The notes: generated from the letters alone by a model not told the origin. Numbered from the stretch's first letter, positions 26,107 through 34,937 are shown. The stretch: DNA of 64,000 nucleotides from Holophagales bacterium (GCA_009845425.1 VXZQ01000004.1:1-64000), one strand, 5' to 3'. Numbers and translations: made by a program.

Positions 26107-26202
26107 CTACTGCCGACGAGCGGATCCGACCGTGGAGCCGACCGCGGGCTGTAAGCTCCGCCACTACCGCCCGATCCTTCGCAACCTCTACCGGAGTTCG
26201 CC

Positions 26203-26877
26203 GTGAGAACGACGACGACGCAGATCCCCCTGGTTCCTCTGGCTTCCCTGGCCCTGCTGGCGGCCCTGCTCCTCGCGGCCGCCCCGATCGCCGCCCAGGA
26301 GCCGGCGGGCTCGGACCGACCCGACTCCGCACCGCCGACCGCCCAGACCGCGGACGACGACGCCGAAGCCAGGGCCGCGGCCCGGCGGGAGCGGTTCCGC
26401 CGACTGCGGTATGGCAACCTGGCCGAGATCGAACTGGCCGGCAAGCAACTCCGGATCTCCTATCCGGACCTGTTGACGGACAGCGACGACTACAGGGCGT
26501 TCGAGAGCCTGGGGACCGGCGAGGTTTCCGCCTGGAACAGCGGCCGGGCCGTCAAGCTGCTCGCCCACGCCTCGCTTTCCTTCGACGGAGTCGTCGTCCC
26601 CTACGGCAACGCCTCCCCCGACTATCCGGGGGTCTACAGCCTGTGGCCCAGGCGCACCGCCGATGGATGGAGCCTCGTGTTCAACGGCGAAGCCGACATC
26701 TGGGGCAGCCAGCGCGACGCGACCGCCGACGCCGTCGAGGTGCCGCTCGAGCACTCCACGGCCGACGAGCCGACCGAGAAGCTGACGATCGAGTTCCTGG
26801 AAGTCGAACCGGGCGCGGTGCTACGGATCGCCTGGGGCGATCACCAGCTCCTGGCGGCGTTCAAGGCGGCGCCTTAG
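26203..26877 (+). CDS. Exported DUF2911-like protein
   Basis: 224 aa from GTG, with CGGAG upstream. Long hydrophobic signal (LASLALLAALLLAAAPIAAQ), a low-complexity Asp/Ala/Arg linker and a beta-rich domain (ISYPDLLTDSDDYRAF; WSLVFNGEADIWGSQRD; TIEFLEV) resembling DUF2911 proteins of unknown function. Divergent from icmF across 132 bases, where a possible -10 box TAAGCT (26152-26157) faces this gene. The family assignment is from memory and moderate. Confidence 0.65.
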   Translation: MRTTTTQIPLVPLASLALLAALLLAAAPIAAQEPAGSDRPDSAPPTAQTADDDAEARAAARRERFRRLRYGNLAEIELAGKQLRISYPDLLTDSDDYRAFESLGTGEVSAWNSGRAVKLLAHASLSFDGVVVPYGNASPDYPGVYSLWPRRTADGWSLVFNGEADIWGSQRDATADAVEVPLEHSTADEPTEKLTIEFLEVEPGAVLRIAWGDHQLLAAFKAAP

Positions 26878-26947
26878 CCGGCGCCATCAAGCCGCCAGCC
26901 TCGACCAGGTCCACTCGACACCGACGGCTACCGGCCCGGCTCCGCGA

Positions 26948-27427
26948 CTACTCGGGGCTGTAGGGCAGCGATGAGTGATGAAGGTTGATCTTCAGATCAC
27001 CGTCAACAAGGACGTAGCCAAAGGTGAACTCGACCTTTGTCTCGCTACCGTCCGGGCCCTTGAAGTAGTAGTTGCCCATGGCCATTGCGGAGGCGTCGTT
27101 GGTGTAGATGCCGTCGTTCTCCCACCGAACATTGGTCCAGCCCGAGATCGCGAACCCTTTGTCCTCCGTTCCGTCTTGCCCGATGAAGTAACTCAGAGCC
27201 CCGTCAAACGTATCGCGGAACTGGTTCTCCGCTGCCATGGTCGGCTTGAACATGACCCTGGTTTCGCCATATGCATAACGGTCATTGATGTGTTTCGTCG
27301 CACGGGCGGCGTAGTCGCCGCCATCGGCATGGGTCTTGGCAATCGCGACAATGCCCTCGCCCCAGGCCTTCTGTGCATCAATCACAGCCTGTTCGGTGAT
27401 CTGCCGCGCTGCAGCTGACGTCGCCAT
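26948..27427 (-). CDS. NTF2-like protein of unknown function
   Basis: 159 aa, no signal peptide. The helical N-terminus (IDAQKAWGEGIVAIAK) followed by beta strands (ALSYFIG; GNYYFKGPDGSETKVEFTFGYVL; KINLHHSSLPY) matches the SnoaL/NTF2 alpha+beta barrel in size and order. Related proteins are annotated as hypothetical or misannotated as phosphoribosyl-AMP cyclohydrolase; the cyclohydrolase metal motifs are absent. It lies 30 bases after the oxidoreductase gene and no Shine-Dalgarno sequence is visible. Confidence 0.65.
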   Translation of the reverse strand: MATSAAARQITEQAVIDAQKAWGEGIVAIAKTHADGGDYAARATKHINDRYAYGETRVMFKPTMAAENQFRDTFDGALSYFIGQDGTEDKGFAISGWTNVRWENDGIYTNDASAMAMGNYYFKGPDGSETKVEFTFGYVLVDGDLKINLHHSSLPYSPE

Positions 27428-27457
27428 GGCGACAAGGGGTCCGGGCTGCGCCGCCCG

Positions 27458-28789
27458 CTACACCTTCGTCACTCCCGGCACCGCCACCGCGTACCGGCCC
27501 TTCTTGTCCGGCACGGTCGGCGGGTCGGCGTCCCAGGCGTAGATCGCGGGCTCGAGCGACACGTCGGACTTGAGCGCTTCCTTCCAGGTGATCTTCTTGC
27601 CGGAGTAGGTCGCCATCCGGCCCATCACGGCCGTCATCGTGGCGATCGCTCCGTTCTTCGCCTCGTTGAACGGCTTGTCCTTACGAATCGCCTCGAACAG
27701 GCGATCGTGCTCGACCTGGTACGGACTCTTCTCGTCCTCCGGCTCACGGTGATTCCAGCCGCCCGGCGCCTCGATCAGGCCGGAGGCGAGGCTCGCCCGG
27801 CCCTTGCTGCCGTGCGCGTACTCGGCGACCTGGTCCCAGCAGTTCTGGATGTGCCGGCACTGGCTCAACATGACCGCGCCGTCGTCGTAGGTGTACTCGA
27901 CGAAGTGGTGGTCGAAGATCTCACCGTGGTCGGGACCGTTCCGCCACTGGCGACCACCCTGGCCCTGGGCCTCGACCGGATGCCCGCCCTTGACCCAGTT
28001 GCCGACGTCGATGTTGTGGATGTGCTGCTCGACGATGTGGTCGCCGCAGAGCCAGTTGAAGTAGTACCAGTTACGCATCTGGTACTCCATCTCGGTCTGA
28101 CCCGGCTTGCGCGCCCGCACCCAGATGCCGGAGCCGTTCCAGTAGACGCGAAGCGCGACGACGTCGCCGATCGCGCCGTCGTGAATGCGGTCGATCGTCG
28201 CGTTGTACATCGCGCTGTGGTGGCGCTGCAGGCCGACGCCGACCTTCAGGTTCTTCTCCTTCGCGGCCTTGGCCGCCTTGAGCACCCGCCGCACGCCCGG
28301 CGCGTCGACAGCGACCGGCTTCTCCATGAAGACGTGCTTGCCCTGCTCGACCGCGTACTCGAAGTGTTCCGGCCGGAAGCCCGGCGGCGTCGCGTGGACG
28401 ACGACGTCGACGCCGGAGTCGATCACCTTGCGGTAGGCGTCGAAGCCGACGTAGCGGTTCTCCGCCGGCACCTGGAGGCGCTTGCCGCTCTCGAACGACC
28501 CGTTCTCGCCCATCTCGGCCAGCCGCTCGTAGCAGTTGTCGAGCCGGTCTTCGAACGCGTCGGCCATCGCCACCAGCTCAACCGGTCCCGAGGTGGAAAG
28601 CGCCTGCGCCGCGGCGCCCGTACCGCGCCCGCCGCAGCCGATCAGGCCGATCCGCAACGTTGCGTCGCCACGGGCGCGGCCCACGTCCGATGCCGTGTTG
28701 GCGGCCGCGGCCGTACCACCGCCGACTCCGCCCGCGAGCAGGGCCGCCGAAGCCCCGGTGATGAAACTGCGCCTGGAGGTTCCGTCCAT
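27458..28789 (-). CDS. Gfo/Idh/MocA-family oxidoreductase, Tat-exported
   Basis: 443 aa from ATG at 28789, preceded by GGGGAG; the longer reading frame upstream lacks a ribosome site. The N-terminus is a Tat signal (SRRSFITGASAALLAGG). The NAD-binding domain has RIGLIGCGGRGTG, and the family EKP motif appears in HVFMEKPVAVDAP; the C-terminal domain has NWYYFNWLCGDHIVEQHIHN. In family terms it would oxidise or reduce a sugar or sugar derivative, here outside the cytoplasm. Substrate unknown. Divergent from the enoyl-CoA hydratase gene. Confidence 0.88.
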   Translation of the reverse strand: MDGTSRRSFITGASAALLAGGVGGGTAAAANTASDVGRARGDATLRIGLIGCGGRGTGAAAQALSTSGPVELVAMADAFEDRLDNCYERLAEMGENGSFESGKRLQVPAENRYVGFDAYRKVIDSGVDVVVHATPPGFRPEHFEYAVEQGKHVFMEKPVAVDAPGVRRVLKAAKAAKEKNLKVGVGLQRHHSAMYNATIDRIHDGAIGDVVALRVYWNGSGIWVRARKPGQTEMEYQMRNWYYFNWLCGDHIVEQHIHNIDVGNWVKGGHPVEAQGQGGRQWRNGPDHGEIFDHHFVEYTYDDGAVMLSQCRHIQNCWDQVAEYAHGSKGRASLASGLIEAPGGWNHREPEDEKSPYQVEHDRLFEAIRKDKPFNEAKNGAIATMTAVMGRMATYSGKKITWKEALKSDVSLEPAIYAWDADPPTVPDKKGRYAVAVPGVTKV

Positions 28790-28888
28790 GAGTGTCTCCC
28801 CGCACCGCGAAGGTGCCGTTTTCGTCGATCCGTCCGGTCGAGCCCTGTTTTGTGGTCGACATACCTTATCGCTGCCGACCGTCTCCGC

Positions 28889-28894
28889 TACCAT
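28889..28894 (+). promoter_or_regulatory. -10-like box TACCAT before enoyl-CoA hydratase gene
   Basis: TACCAT ends 8 bases before the ATG at 28903; no Shine-Dalgarno sequence is present. Confidence 0.35.
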
Positions 28895-28902
28895 CCGCCG
28901 CC

Positions 28903-29694
28903 ATGAACGATCTTGAGACGCTCCGCTTCGAACTGGCGGACAACGTCGCCCGAGTCACGCTCAACCGGCCCGACGCGGCGAACGCGATGAACACGCAGAT
29001 GACGAAGGACCTGCTCGAGGTCGGGATCGAGTGCGACGAGAACCCGGAGGTAAGGGCGGTCCTGCTGCGCAGCGAGGGGCGGATGTTCTGCGCCGGCGGC
29101 GACCTGGCCTCCTTCGCCAAGGCGGGTGACGCCCTGCCTCGCAGCCTGAAGGAGATGACGGTCTACCTTCATGCGGCGATCACGCGGTTGACTCGCGGCA
29201 GTGCGCCTGTCGTCGCCGCGGTCCAGGGGCCGGCCGCCGGCGCCGGGTTCTCCATCGCCTGCGCGGCCGACCTGGTCGTGGCTTCAGACCAGGCTGTGTT
29301 CACGATGGCCTATACGCGCGCCGGCCTGACGCCGGACGGCAGCTCGACCTACTTCCTGCCACGGCTGCTCGGACGCCACCGTGCGCTGGAGCTGATCCTC
29401 ATGAACCGCACGCTGTCAGCCACCGAAGCCCAGGAGTGGGGAATCGTCAACGAAGTCGTCCCGGCCGACAAACTGGACGAGCGCGCGGAGAAACTCGCAA
29501 ACCAACTGGCCGCCGGACCGACCTGGGCGTTCGGAGCCGCCAAGGAACTCGTCATGCGTTCGTTCTCGGAGGACCTCGAATCCCAGATGGAGTTCGAGTC
29601 GCAGGCGATCGCCGACGCGGCCCGCACGGAAGACGCGGCCGAGGGCATCGCCGCCTTCTTCGAGAAGCGCAGGGCAAGCTTCAGCGGCCGCTGA
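28903..29694 (+). CDS. Enoyl-CoA hydratase/isomerase family protein
   Basis: 263 aa. Crotonase fold: LNRPDAANAMN, the oxyanion-hole segment MFCAGGDLASFA and the second oxyanion Gly in VQGPAAGAGFSIACAAD. Asp and Gly (GLTPDGSSTYFLPR) stand where many hydratases have catalytic Glu, so it may act as an isomerase or on another acyl-CoA rather than as a classic hydratase. Start chosen at the in-frame ATG 8 bases after the TACCAT box; the longer upstream frame would be antisense to the oxidoreductase leader. The FGE-fold gene follows after 10 bases. Confidence 0.88.
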   Translation: MNDLETLRFELADNVARVTLNRPDAANAMNTQMTKDLLEVGIECDENPEVRAVLLRSEGRMFCAGGDLASFAKAGDALPRSLKEMTVYLHAAITRLTRGSAPVVAAVQGPAAGAGFSIACAADLVVASDQAVFTMAYTRAGLTPDGSSTYFLPRLLGRHRALELILMNRTLSATEAQEWGIVNEVVPADKLDERAEKLANQLAAGPTWAFGAAKELVMRSFSEDLESQMEFESQAIADAARTEDAAEGIAAFFEKRRASFSGR

Positions 29695-29704
29695 GTCCGT
29701 TCCC

Positions 29705-30796
29705 ATGATCAAGGGGCTCCCGATCCTGATCATGCTGCTCGTCGCGGCGGTCCAGGAACCGGGCGCCGGCCGGTACCCGGAAATGCCATCGGGCCGGCCG
29801 CCGGCCATCGACGTACCGAACGCCGTCGCCGCCGCTGAATCCGATATGCGGCCCTACCGGGAGCGAGTTGCCCGCGTCAGCACAGGAGGCGGCGAACTGC
29901 ACCTCGACATGGCGCCGGTTCCGGGAGGCGACTTCCTGATGGGCAGCCCCGAGAGCGAACCCGGGCGGAGCGAGCTGGAGTCCCCCCGGCGTCGCGTCCG
30001 CATAGCCCCGTTCTGGATGGCGACCCACGAGACGACCTGGGACCTGTACCGCGTGTTCATGTTCGACACCGACCGCGGCGGTGACGAACCCGCCGCCGCC
30101 TGGGCCGACGCGGTGAGCCGGCCGACCCCGCCCTACCGGCCGATGGACTTCGGCATGGGAGTCGAGGGCTTTCCGGCGATCTCGATGACCCAGTTCGCGG
30201 CCCGGCACTTCACGAAGTGGCTGTCGATGAAGACCGGCCGCTTCTACCGCCTGCCGACCGAGGCCGAGTGGGAGTACGCCTGCCGGGCCGGCACCGGAAC
30301 CGCCTGGTCGTTCGGCGATGACGCAACTGCGATCGACCGCTTCGCCTGGCATGCCGGCAACAGCGGCCGCCGCTACCACGAGGTCGCCCGACTCGAGCCG
30401 AACGCGTGGGGAATCTTCGACCTGCACGGCAACATCGCGGAGTGGACCCTCGACGCCTACCTCGGCTACGCGGAGTTCGACGGCGGCGCTCCGCTCGCCG
30501 ACCCGATCGTGTGGCCGGACAAGGAGTATCCACGCAGCGTCCGCGGCGGCTCCTGGCAGGACGAACCGTCCGCGCTTCGCTGCGCCGCCCGCCGTGGATC
30601 GGAACTCTCCTGGAAACGGATGGATCCCCAGATCCCGCGGAGCGTCTGGTACCACACGAACGCCCGGTTCCTGGGCTTCCGCGTCGTCCGGCCGCTGGTC
30701 GAGCCGCCGATCGAGGAGCAGGAACGGTACTGGGCGCCCGACGTGGACTCGGTGCGTCGGATCGTCGAACGGCAGCGTCGCGGCGAACGGGATTGA
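29705..30796 (+). CDS. FGE/SUMF1-fold exported protein lacking the catalytic cysteines
   Basis: 363 aa with an N-terminal signal (LPILIMLLVAAVQ). Formylglycine-generating-enzyme fold: PVPGGDFLMGS, HETTWDLYRVF, YRLPTEAEWEYACRAGTG, GIFDLHGNIAEWT, SVRGGSW and GFRVVRP. In true FGEs two cysteines follow RGGS; here that segment reads RGGSWQDEPSALRC, so both catalytic positions are absent. It is therefore more likely a structural or substrate-binding relative than the activator of the sulfatase at 38800. Ends in a gap rich in hairpin repeats. Confidence 0.85.
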   Translation: MIKGLPILIMLLVAAVQEPGAGRYPEMPSGRPPAIDVPNAVAAAESDMRPYRERVARVSTGGGELHLDMAPVPGGDFLMGSPESEPGRSELESPRRRVRIAPFWMATHETTWDLYRVFMFDTDRGGDEPAAAWADAVSRPTPPYRPMDFGMGVEGFPAISMTQFAARHFTKWLSMKTGRFYRLPTEAEWEYACRAGTGTAWSFGDDATAIDRFAWHAGNSGRRYHEVARLEPNAWGIFDLHGNIAEWTLDAYLGYAEFDGGAPLADPIVWPDKEYPRSVRGGSWQDEPSALRCAARRGSELSWKRMDPQIPRSVWYHTNARFLGFRVVRPLVEPPIEEQERYWAPDVDSVRRIVERQRRGERD

Positions 30797-30800
30797 GGAC

Positions 30801-30844
30801 GCCGGCCGGAGGCCGGCGACGAACTCTAGGCCGCCTGCGGCGGC
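30801..30844 (+). repeat. Two consecutive GC hairpins next to repeat copy 3
   Basis: GCCGGCC-GGA-GGCCGGC (30801-30817) and GCCGCC-TGC-GGCGGC (30830-30844) precede the AGAA hairpin at 30846. Together they fill the 80-base gap between two convergent genes and may also act as a bidirectional terminator. Confidence 0.5.
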
Positions 30845-30845
30845 A

Positions 30846-30872
30846 GCGGGTCAGAAGACCCGCGCACCCAGT
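30846..30872 (+). repeat. Intergenic hairpin repeat, copy 3 (AGAA loop, GCACCCAGT tail)
   Basis: GCGGGTC-AGAA-GACCCGC (30846-30863) is directly followed by GCACCCAGT. The stem and loop sequence matches copy 2 at 2224 apart from the outer bases. Confidence 0.7.
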
Positions 30873-30876
30873 CTTA

Positions 30877-32073
30877 CTACTGCGGCGGCACTTGGACGGC
30901 GAACCGCAACGTCGGGTGTGTCTCCGGCGCCGTGATCGCGTTCAGGACCTCGAAGGCCATCTCGAAGCTGGTGCGGGCTTCGCCGCTGATCGCCAGGTCC
31001 AGGTCGCTGTGCGGCTCGACCCGCATGGTCGATGGGGGGCCGTTGAAGCGGTGGCCACTGGTGACCCGCAGGTCGAAGGCGGCGTCCGACATGTTGGAGA
31101 GCCTGATGTCGATCAGCTTGTCACCGGGGCTGCGTTCGACCTTCGTCAACCGGAGCGAGGCCTCGAGCAGCGGCATCAGAGCATCCTCGCGGCCGATCAA
31201 CCAGTTGCCAAACCAGGCAACGGTGCGGTTCGCGCGCAGGGCCTCCTTGATCGACTCCGCGCTCCGCTCTTCCGCGAACACCAGGGTCGCCGTGCGGTGG
31301 CCGCCGTCGTTCGGACGATAGTCCCAGTCGATCAGGTAGTGGACGTCGGACACGCCCAGGATCGCCAGGTCGTTGTCGAGCGCGATCTGCAGCGACTCGG
31401 CCGAGTAGAAGTCCCCGTTCGCCACCTCGATGCCGTGGAGCAAGCCCTCGGCGATGAGGTCGCGATGCATGTCGGTCAGTTTGGCTACGCCGTCGGGCCG
31501 CTGCGACGGCCAGTTCGGGTGGTTCCAGAACACGAAGCCGTTCTGCGCGTTGGCCACCTCGATCGCCCGCCGAGCCTCGCGCTCGCTGGCCGCTTGCTCC
31601 TCGGACGTGGAGGGCCGGAGCCGGGTCATGTAGTCCGCACCACTGCTCTTCACGAGCAGCGCGTTCGCGTCCTGAATGAACACGGCGTTGACGTGCCCCG
31701 GCGGCATGCTGCGGGTGATCTCCGCCCCGTTGACCACGATCACGTCCGACTCCGACTCCTCGATGTACTCGCTGGCGACGACATAGGACCGGTTCCGGTC
31801 CGGATGCGGGATGTCTTTCTGCCAGGGCTGATACTCCAGGTGCTCGGTCACCGCAATCAGCGTGAGGCCGTCCCGCTCGGACTCCTGCATGCGGATGATC
31901 GGCCACACCATGCCGTCGGAGAAGACGGAGTGGGTGTGCAGATCAACGCTGAAGGTCCGGTAACCGTCGACGTCGGGGAACTCGATCGCGCGCTCCTGGG
32001 CGACGACGGGCGCGGCAGCGGCAAACGCGGCCAGTGACAGCACCTGCATCCGGATGGCCAGTCGGTTCTTCAT
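30877..32073 (-). CDS. Exported PHP-domain metallophosphoesterase-like protein
   Basis: 398 aa with a signal peptide (cleavage near PVVAQ). The PHP signature is clear: DLHTHSVFSDG (H46, H48), VTEHLE, NGAEIT, FWNHPNW and GVSDVHY supply the usual His/Asp/Glu metal ligands. PHP domains hydrolyse phosphoesters (histidinol phosphatase, polymerase proofreading), but exported members have unknown substrates. The last 100 residues form a separate beta domain. GAGAGGAG precedes the ATG. Convergent with the FGE-fold gene. Confidence 0.85.
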   Translation of the reverse strand: MKNRLAIRMQVLSLAAFAAAAPVVAQERAIEFPDVDGYRTFSVDLHTHSVFSDGMVWPIIRMQESERDGLTLIAVTEHLEYQPWQKDIPHPDRNRSYVVASEYIEESESDVIVVNGAEITRSMPPGHVNAVFIQDANALLVKSSGADYMTRLRPSTSEEQAASEREARRAIEVANAQNGFVFWNHPNWPSQRPDGVAKLTDMHRDLIAEGLLHGIEVANGDFYSAESLQIALDNDLAILGVSDVHYLIDWDYRPNDGGHRTATLVFAEERSAESIKEALRANRTVAWFGNWLIGREDALMPLLEASLRLTKVERSPGDKLIDIRLSNMSDAAFDLRVTSGHRFNGPPSTMRVEPHSDLDLAISGEARTSFEMAFEVLNAITAPETHPTLRFAVQVPPQ

Positions 32074-32131
32074 TGGCGGGCTCCTCTCGGGTTACGGAGT
32101 TCCGGGACAACACGGCGGAGAATAGCCGGTG

Positions 32132-33106
32132 TCAGGAAACGGCCGCCGCGCTCCGTCGCCGGCGCCAGACGTCCGTCGCCACCGCCAGCAGGATCGCCGC
32201 GCCGGTGATGATCCGTTTCGTCGGCTCGCTGGCGCCGGCCTGGGCGAGCCCGGTCTGAAGCACCGCGATCACCAGCACGCCCAGGAGCGTGCCGGTCACC
32301 GACCCCCGGCCGCCGAGGAGCGACGTGCCGCCGATGACCACCGCCGCGATCGCCGACAGTTCCATCCCGATCGCGGCGTTCGGATCGGCGGACTGCAGGT
32401 AGCCGACCTGGCACAGCCCGGCGGCGGCCGCAAGAAACCCGGCGAGCGTGAACACAGCGAACTGGACCCGGGAGGGCCGCACGCCGCAGCGGTGAAGCGC
32501 CGTGCGGTTGCCGCCGACGGCGAACACCCAGCGCCCGAAGGCGGTGCGCGAGAGGACGAACTGCAGCGCTCCGACGACCGCGAGCGAACCAACGAAGGCG
32601 GTCGACAATCCCAGGACCGGCAGGTTGGCGCCTAGCGCGGCGACCCGGTCGCCCAGGTAGCTCGTCCTGGAGGCGGTCACCAGGTAGGTCGAGCCGCGCG
32701 CGATCTCGAGCATCCCGAGCGTGACCAGGAACGACGGGATGGACCAACGCGCGACCAGCGCGCCGTTGATCGCGCCGCATAGCCCGCCGACAGCCAGCGC
32801 CGCGAGCGCCGCCACGATGAGGGGAGAACCCTGATCCAGCGTCAGGACGCCCAGGACGGCAGCGGACAGAGCCAGCACGGAACCGACCGAAAGGTCGATG
32901 CCACCCGCGATCAGCACCAGGGTCAGACCAGCCGAAGCGATGACCAGCGGCGGCAGTTGATTCGCCAGCGTACGGAAGGTGACGGCGCTCCAGAAGTGGT
33001 CCGTTACCAGGCCGAATGCGACGCACAGGCCAAGGATGACCAGGACGAGTCCTCCCCGGTATCCCAGCGAGAAGGAGTGGCGCCAGCCGGCAACGGCAAG
33101 CGTCAT
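32132..33106 (-). CDS. Sugar-type ABC transporter permease (RbsC-like)
   Basis: 324 aa from ATG at 33106. About nine hydrophobic segments. Family signatures: LTLVLIAGGIDLSVGSVLAL near the first third, NRTALHRCGVRPSRVQ (cytoplasmic coupling region) and SAIAAVVIGGTSLLGGRGSVTGTLLG near the end. BPD_transp_2 family, inner membrane. Its likely partner, the binding protein at 33977, has the same strand but is separated by an opposite-strand methyltransferase gene, and no ATPase gene is nearby. Upstream in-frame codons overlap that methyltransferase gene. Confidence 0.88.
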   Translation of the reverse strand: MTLAVAGWRHSFSLGYRGGLVLVILGLCVAFGLVTDHFWSAVTFRTLANQLPPLVIASAGLTLVLIAGGIDLSVGSVLALSAAVLGVLTLDQGSPLIVAALAALAVGGLCGAINGALVARWSIPSFLVTLGMLEIARGSTYLVTASRTSYLGDRVAALGANLPVLGLSTAFVGSLAVVGALQFVLSRTAFGRWVFAVGGNRTALHRCGVRPSRVQFAVFTLAGFLAAAAGLCQVGYLQSADPNAAIGMELSAIAAVVIGGTSLLGGRGSVTGTLLGVLVIAVLQTGLAQAGASEPTKRIITGAAILLAVATDVWRRRRSAAAVS

Positions 33107-33160
33107 CGATCGGAGCGCCCGGCGAGCATCGGGACGAGGATACAGTCGCTGCCGGTTCCG

Positions 33161-33961
33161 ATGCTCTCTCTCGTTCGCAGGGTCCGCGGTGGTTCGAAGG
33201 CCGCCGCATACCGGCTGACGAAGGGCGTGCTGCGCCGGTTCGGATACGACTTCGAGATTTTCCCCCGGTCGAGGCGGGACGCCCACGCCCTGGCGAGCGC
33301 GAACGAGAGCTTCTACCGCGAGTGGCGGTCGCCGTCGCCGGTCTGGGCGCCCTGGCGTGGCGAGCCCGACTTCCGGGAGGCGTACGACGGCGTCGAGCCG
33401 CACACAGTGGTTTCAGGCGACCGCTGCCAGGTCCTCTACCGTCTGGGCGCCCAGGCACTCTCCGTGGGCGGCGCTTTCGCCGAGTGCGGCGTGTATCGGG
33501 GCGGCACGGCGCTTCTTCTCTCGAGAGTCCTGGAAGGGCACGACAAGACTCTCCATCTCTTCGACAGCTTCGAGGGGCTGCCGGCGCCCGATCCGGAGAG
33601 AGACCCGGATCTGGAGCAGGGCGTGTTCAAGGCGACGTCCGCCCAGGCCGTCCGCGCTCTGCTCGGCGGCTTCTCGGGGTCCCTCAGAGTCCACCCAGGG
33701 TGGATCCCGTCGACCTTCGAGGGTCTCGAAAACTGTCGCTTCGCCTTCGTCCACGTGGACGTCGACCTCTACCGTTCGACGCTCGACTGCCTGGAGTACT
33801 TCTATCCGCGCCTCTCCCCAGGCGGGATCGTGGTCTTCGACGACTACGGCTTCCCCGCCGCCCGCGGGGAGAAGGACGCCGTGGACGAGTTCTTCGCCGA
33901 CCGGCCCGAAGCCCCGCTCGCCCTGCCCACGGGCCAGGCCATCGTGACGAAGCTCCCCTGA
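33161..33961 (+). CDS. TylF/MycF-type class I methyltransferase
   Basis: 266 aa from ATG at 33161. The SAM-binding start EFCGVYRGGT-like AECGVYRGGTALLLS, the acidic LFDSFEGLPAPD segment, HVDVDLYRSTLDCLEYFYP and GGIVVFDDYG (metal-binding Asp pair) match TylF-family O-methyltransferases, which often act on sugar hydroxyls. The N-terminal 70 residues are basic and not typical of the core. A TACAGT box lies 14 bases before the ATG. Divergent from the ABC permease by 54 bases and located exactly where an ABC ATPase gene would be expected. Confidence 0.82.
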   Translation: MLSLVRRVRGGSKAAAYRLTKGVLRRFGYDFEIFPRSRRDAHALASANESFYREWRSPSPVWAPWRGEPDFREAYDGVEPHTVVSGDRCQVLYRLGAQALSVGGAFAECGVYRGGTALLLSRVLEGHDKTLHLFDSFEGLPAPDPERDPDLEQGVFKATSAQAVRALLGGFSGSLRVHPGWIPSTFEGLENCRFAFVHVDVDLYRSTLDCLEYFYPRLSPGGIVVFDDYGFPAARGEKDAVDEFFADRPEAPLALPTGQAIVTKLP

Positions 33962-33976
33962 CGGAGTGCGCTCTCG

Positions 33977-34921
33977 CTAGTCGGGCGCCGCGACGATGTC
34001 GACCGGCGTCTGACGGTCGCCGGCTTCACCGCCGCCGAGAATCTCCAGCGCGGCTTCGATCCCGAAGACGGCGAGGCGATCGGCGTGCTGATCGGCGGTG
34101 GCCAGGATCTCGCCCTGGGCGACCAGTTCGGCGACCGCGTCGATGTTGTCGAAGCCGACGATCAGCACGTCGTCGCGGCCGCTCTGCCTGCGCGCCGCCA
34201 GGGCCCCCAGCGCCATGTTGTCGTTGGCGCAGAGGAGCGCGCGCAGGCCCGGATACTCCCGCAGCATCGCCGCGGCCACTGTGTTCGCCTGCGCCTGCTC
34301 CCATCCACCGCTCTGGACGTCGACGATCTCGGCGCCGGCCGCTTCCATCGCGTCCTCGAAGCCGGCCTGTCGCTGCTGCGCATTGAAGGCGGTCGGGATG
34401 CCGCCGACGATCGCCACCTGATCGCCCGGGGCGAGCCGTTGCGCCAGCACCTCGCCGACGCGCCGGGCGCCGTCGCGATTGTCCGGGCCGACGAAGGGCG
34501 CGTCGAGGCCCGCCTCGGCCGCCACATCCGCGTCGAGCCGGTTATCGATGTTGACGACGACGACGCCGGCCGCCTGGGCCCGAGCGAGTGCCGGCGCCAG
34601 GGCCCTCGAATCGGCGGGCGCAATGACGATCGCGTCGCTGCCCGAGGCCACCATCTGCTCGACCAGGGCGACCTGCTGGGCCAGGTCGCTCTCGTTCCGG
34701 GTGCCGTTGACGATCAGGTCGTACGTGTTCGAGTGAGCTTCGTGGTGCGCGCGGGCGCCCTCGGCCATCGTCTCGAAGAACTCGTTGGCCAGGGACTTCA
34801 TGACCAGGGCGACCTGCGGCCGCGCGGCGGCTTCGTCGACCGGGCCTCCGCAACCCGTGAATGCGAGCGCAACTACGGCCAGGAGGCCTGAGAGTGCGGC
34901 GTGGAGTCTGGCGATCACCAT
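33977..34921 (-). CDS. Sugar-type ABC transporter substrate-binding lipoprotein (RbsB-like)
   Basis: 314 aa. Lipobox FTGC (C24) after a hydrophobic signal. Type 1 periplasmic-binding fold: VALVMKSLANEFF at the start, DAIVIAPADSRAL, VVVNIDNRLD, FVGPDNRDGA, and VGFDNIDAVAELVAQG with ADQHADRLAVFGIEAAL near the end. It probably presents a sugar or sugar-like ligand to the permease at 32132. A TAGGCT box lies 10 bases before the ATG with no Shine-Dalgarno sequence. Confidence 0.88.
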   Translation of the reverse strand: MVIARLHAALSGLLAVVALAFTGCGGPVDEAAARPQVALVMKSLANEFFETMAEGARAHHEAHSNTYDLIVNGTRNESDLAQQVALVEQMVASGSDAIVIAPADSRALAPALARAQAAGVVVVNIDNRLDADVAAEAGLDAPFVGPDNRDGARRVGEVLAQRLAPGDQVAIVGGIPTAFNAQQRQAGFEDAMEAAGAEIVDVQSGGWEQAQANTVAAAMLREYPGLRALLCANDNMALGALAARRQSGRDDVLIVGFDNIDAVAELVAQGEILATADQHADRLAVFGIEAALEILGGGEAGDRQTPVDIVAAPD

Positions 34922-34931
34922 CGCGCAACAG

Positions 34932-34937
34932 AGCCTA
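34932..34937 (-). promoter_or_regulatory. -10-like box TAGGCT before the binding-protein gene
   Basis: On the minus strand TAGGCT ends 10 bases before the ATG at 34921; the box sits in the 13-base gap and overlaps the 3' end of the YcaQ-like gene. Confidence 0.25.

Noticed and set aside
29705..30796. FGE-fold gene as activator of the sulfatase
   Set aside because: The two catalytic Cys positions after RGGS are not Cys.
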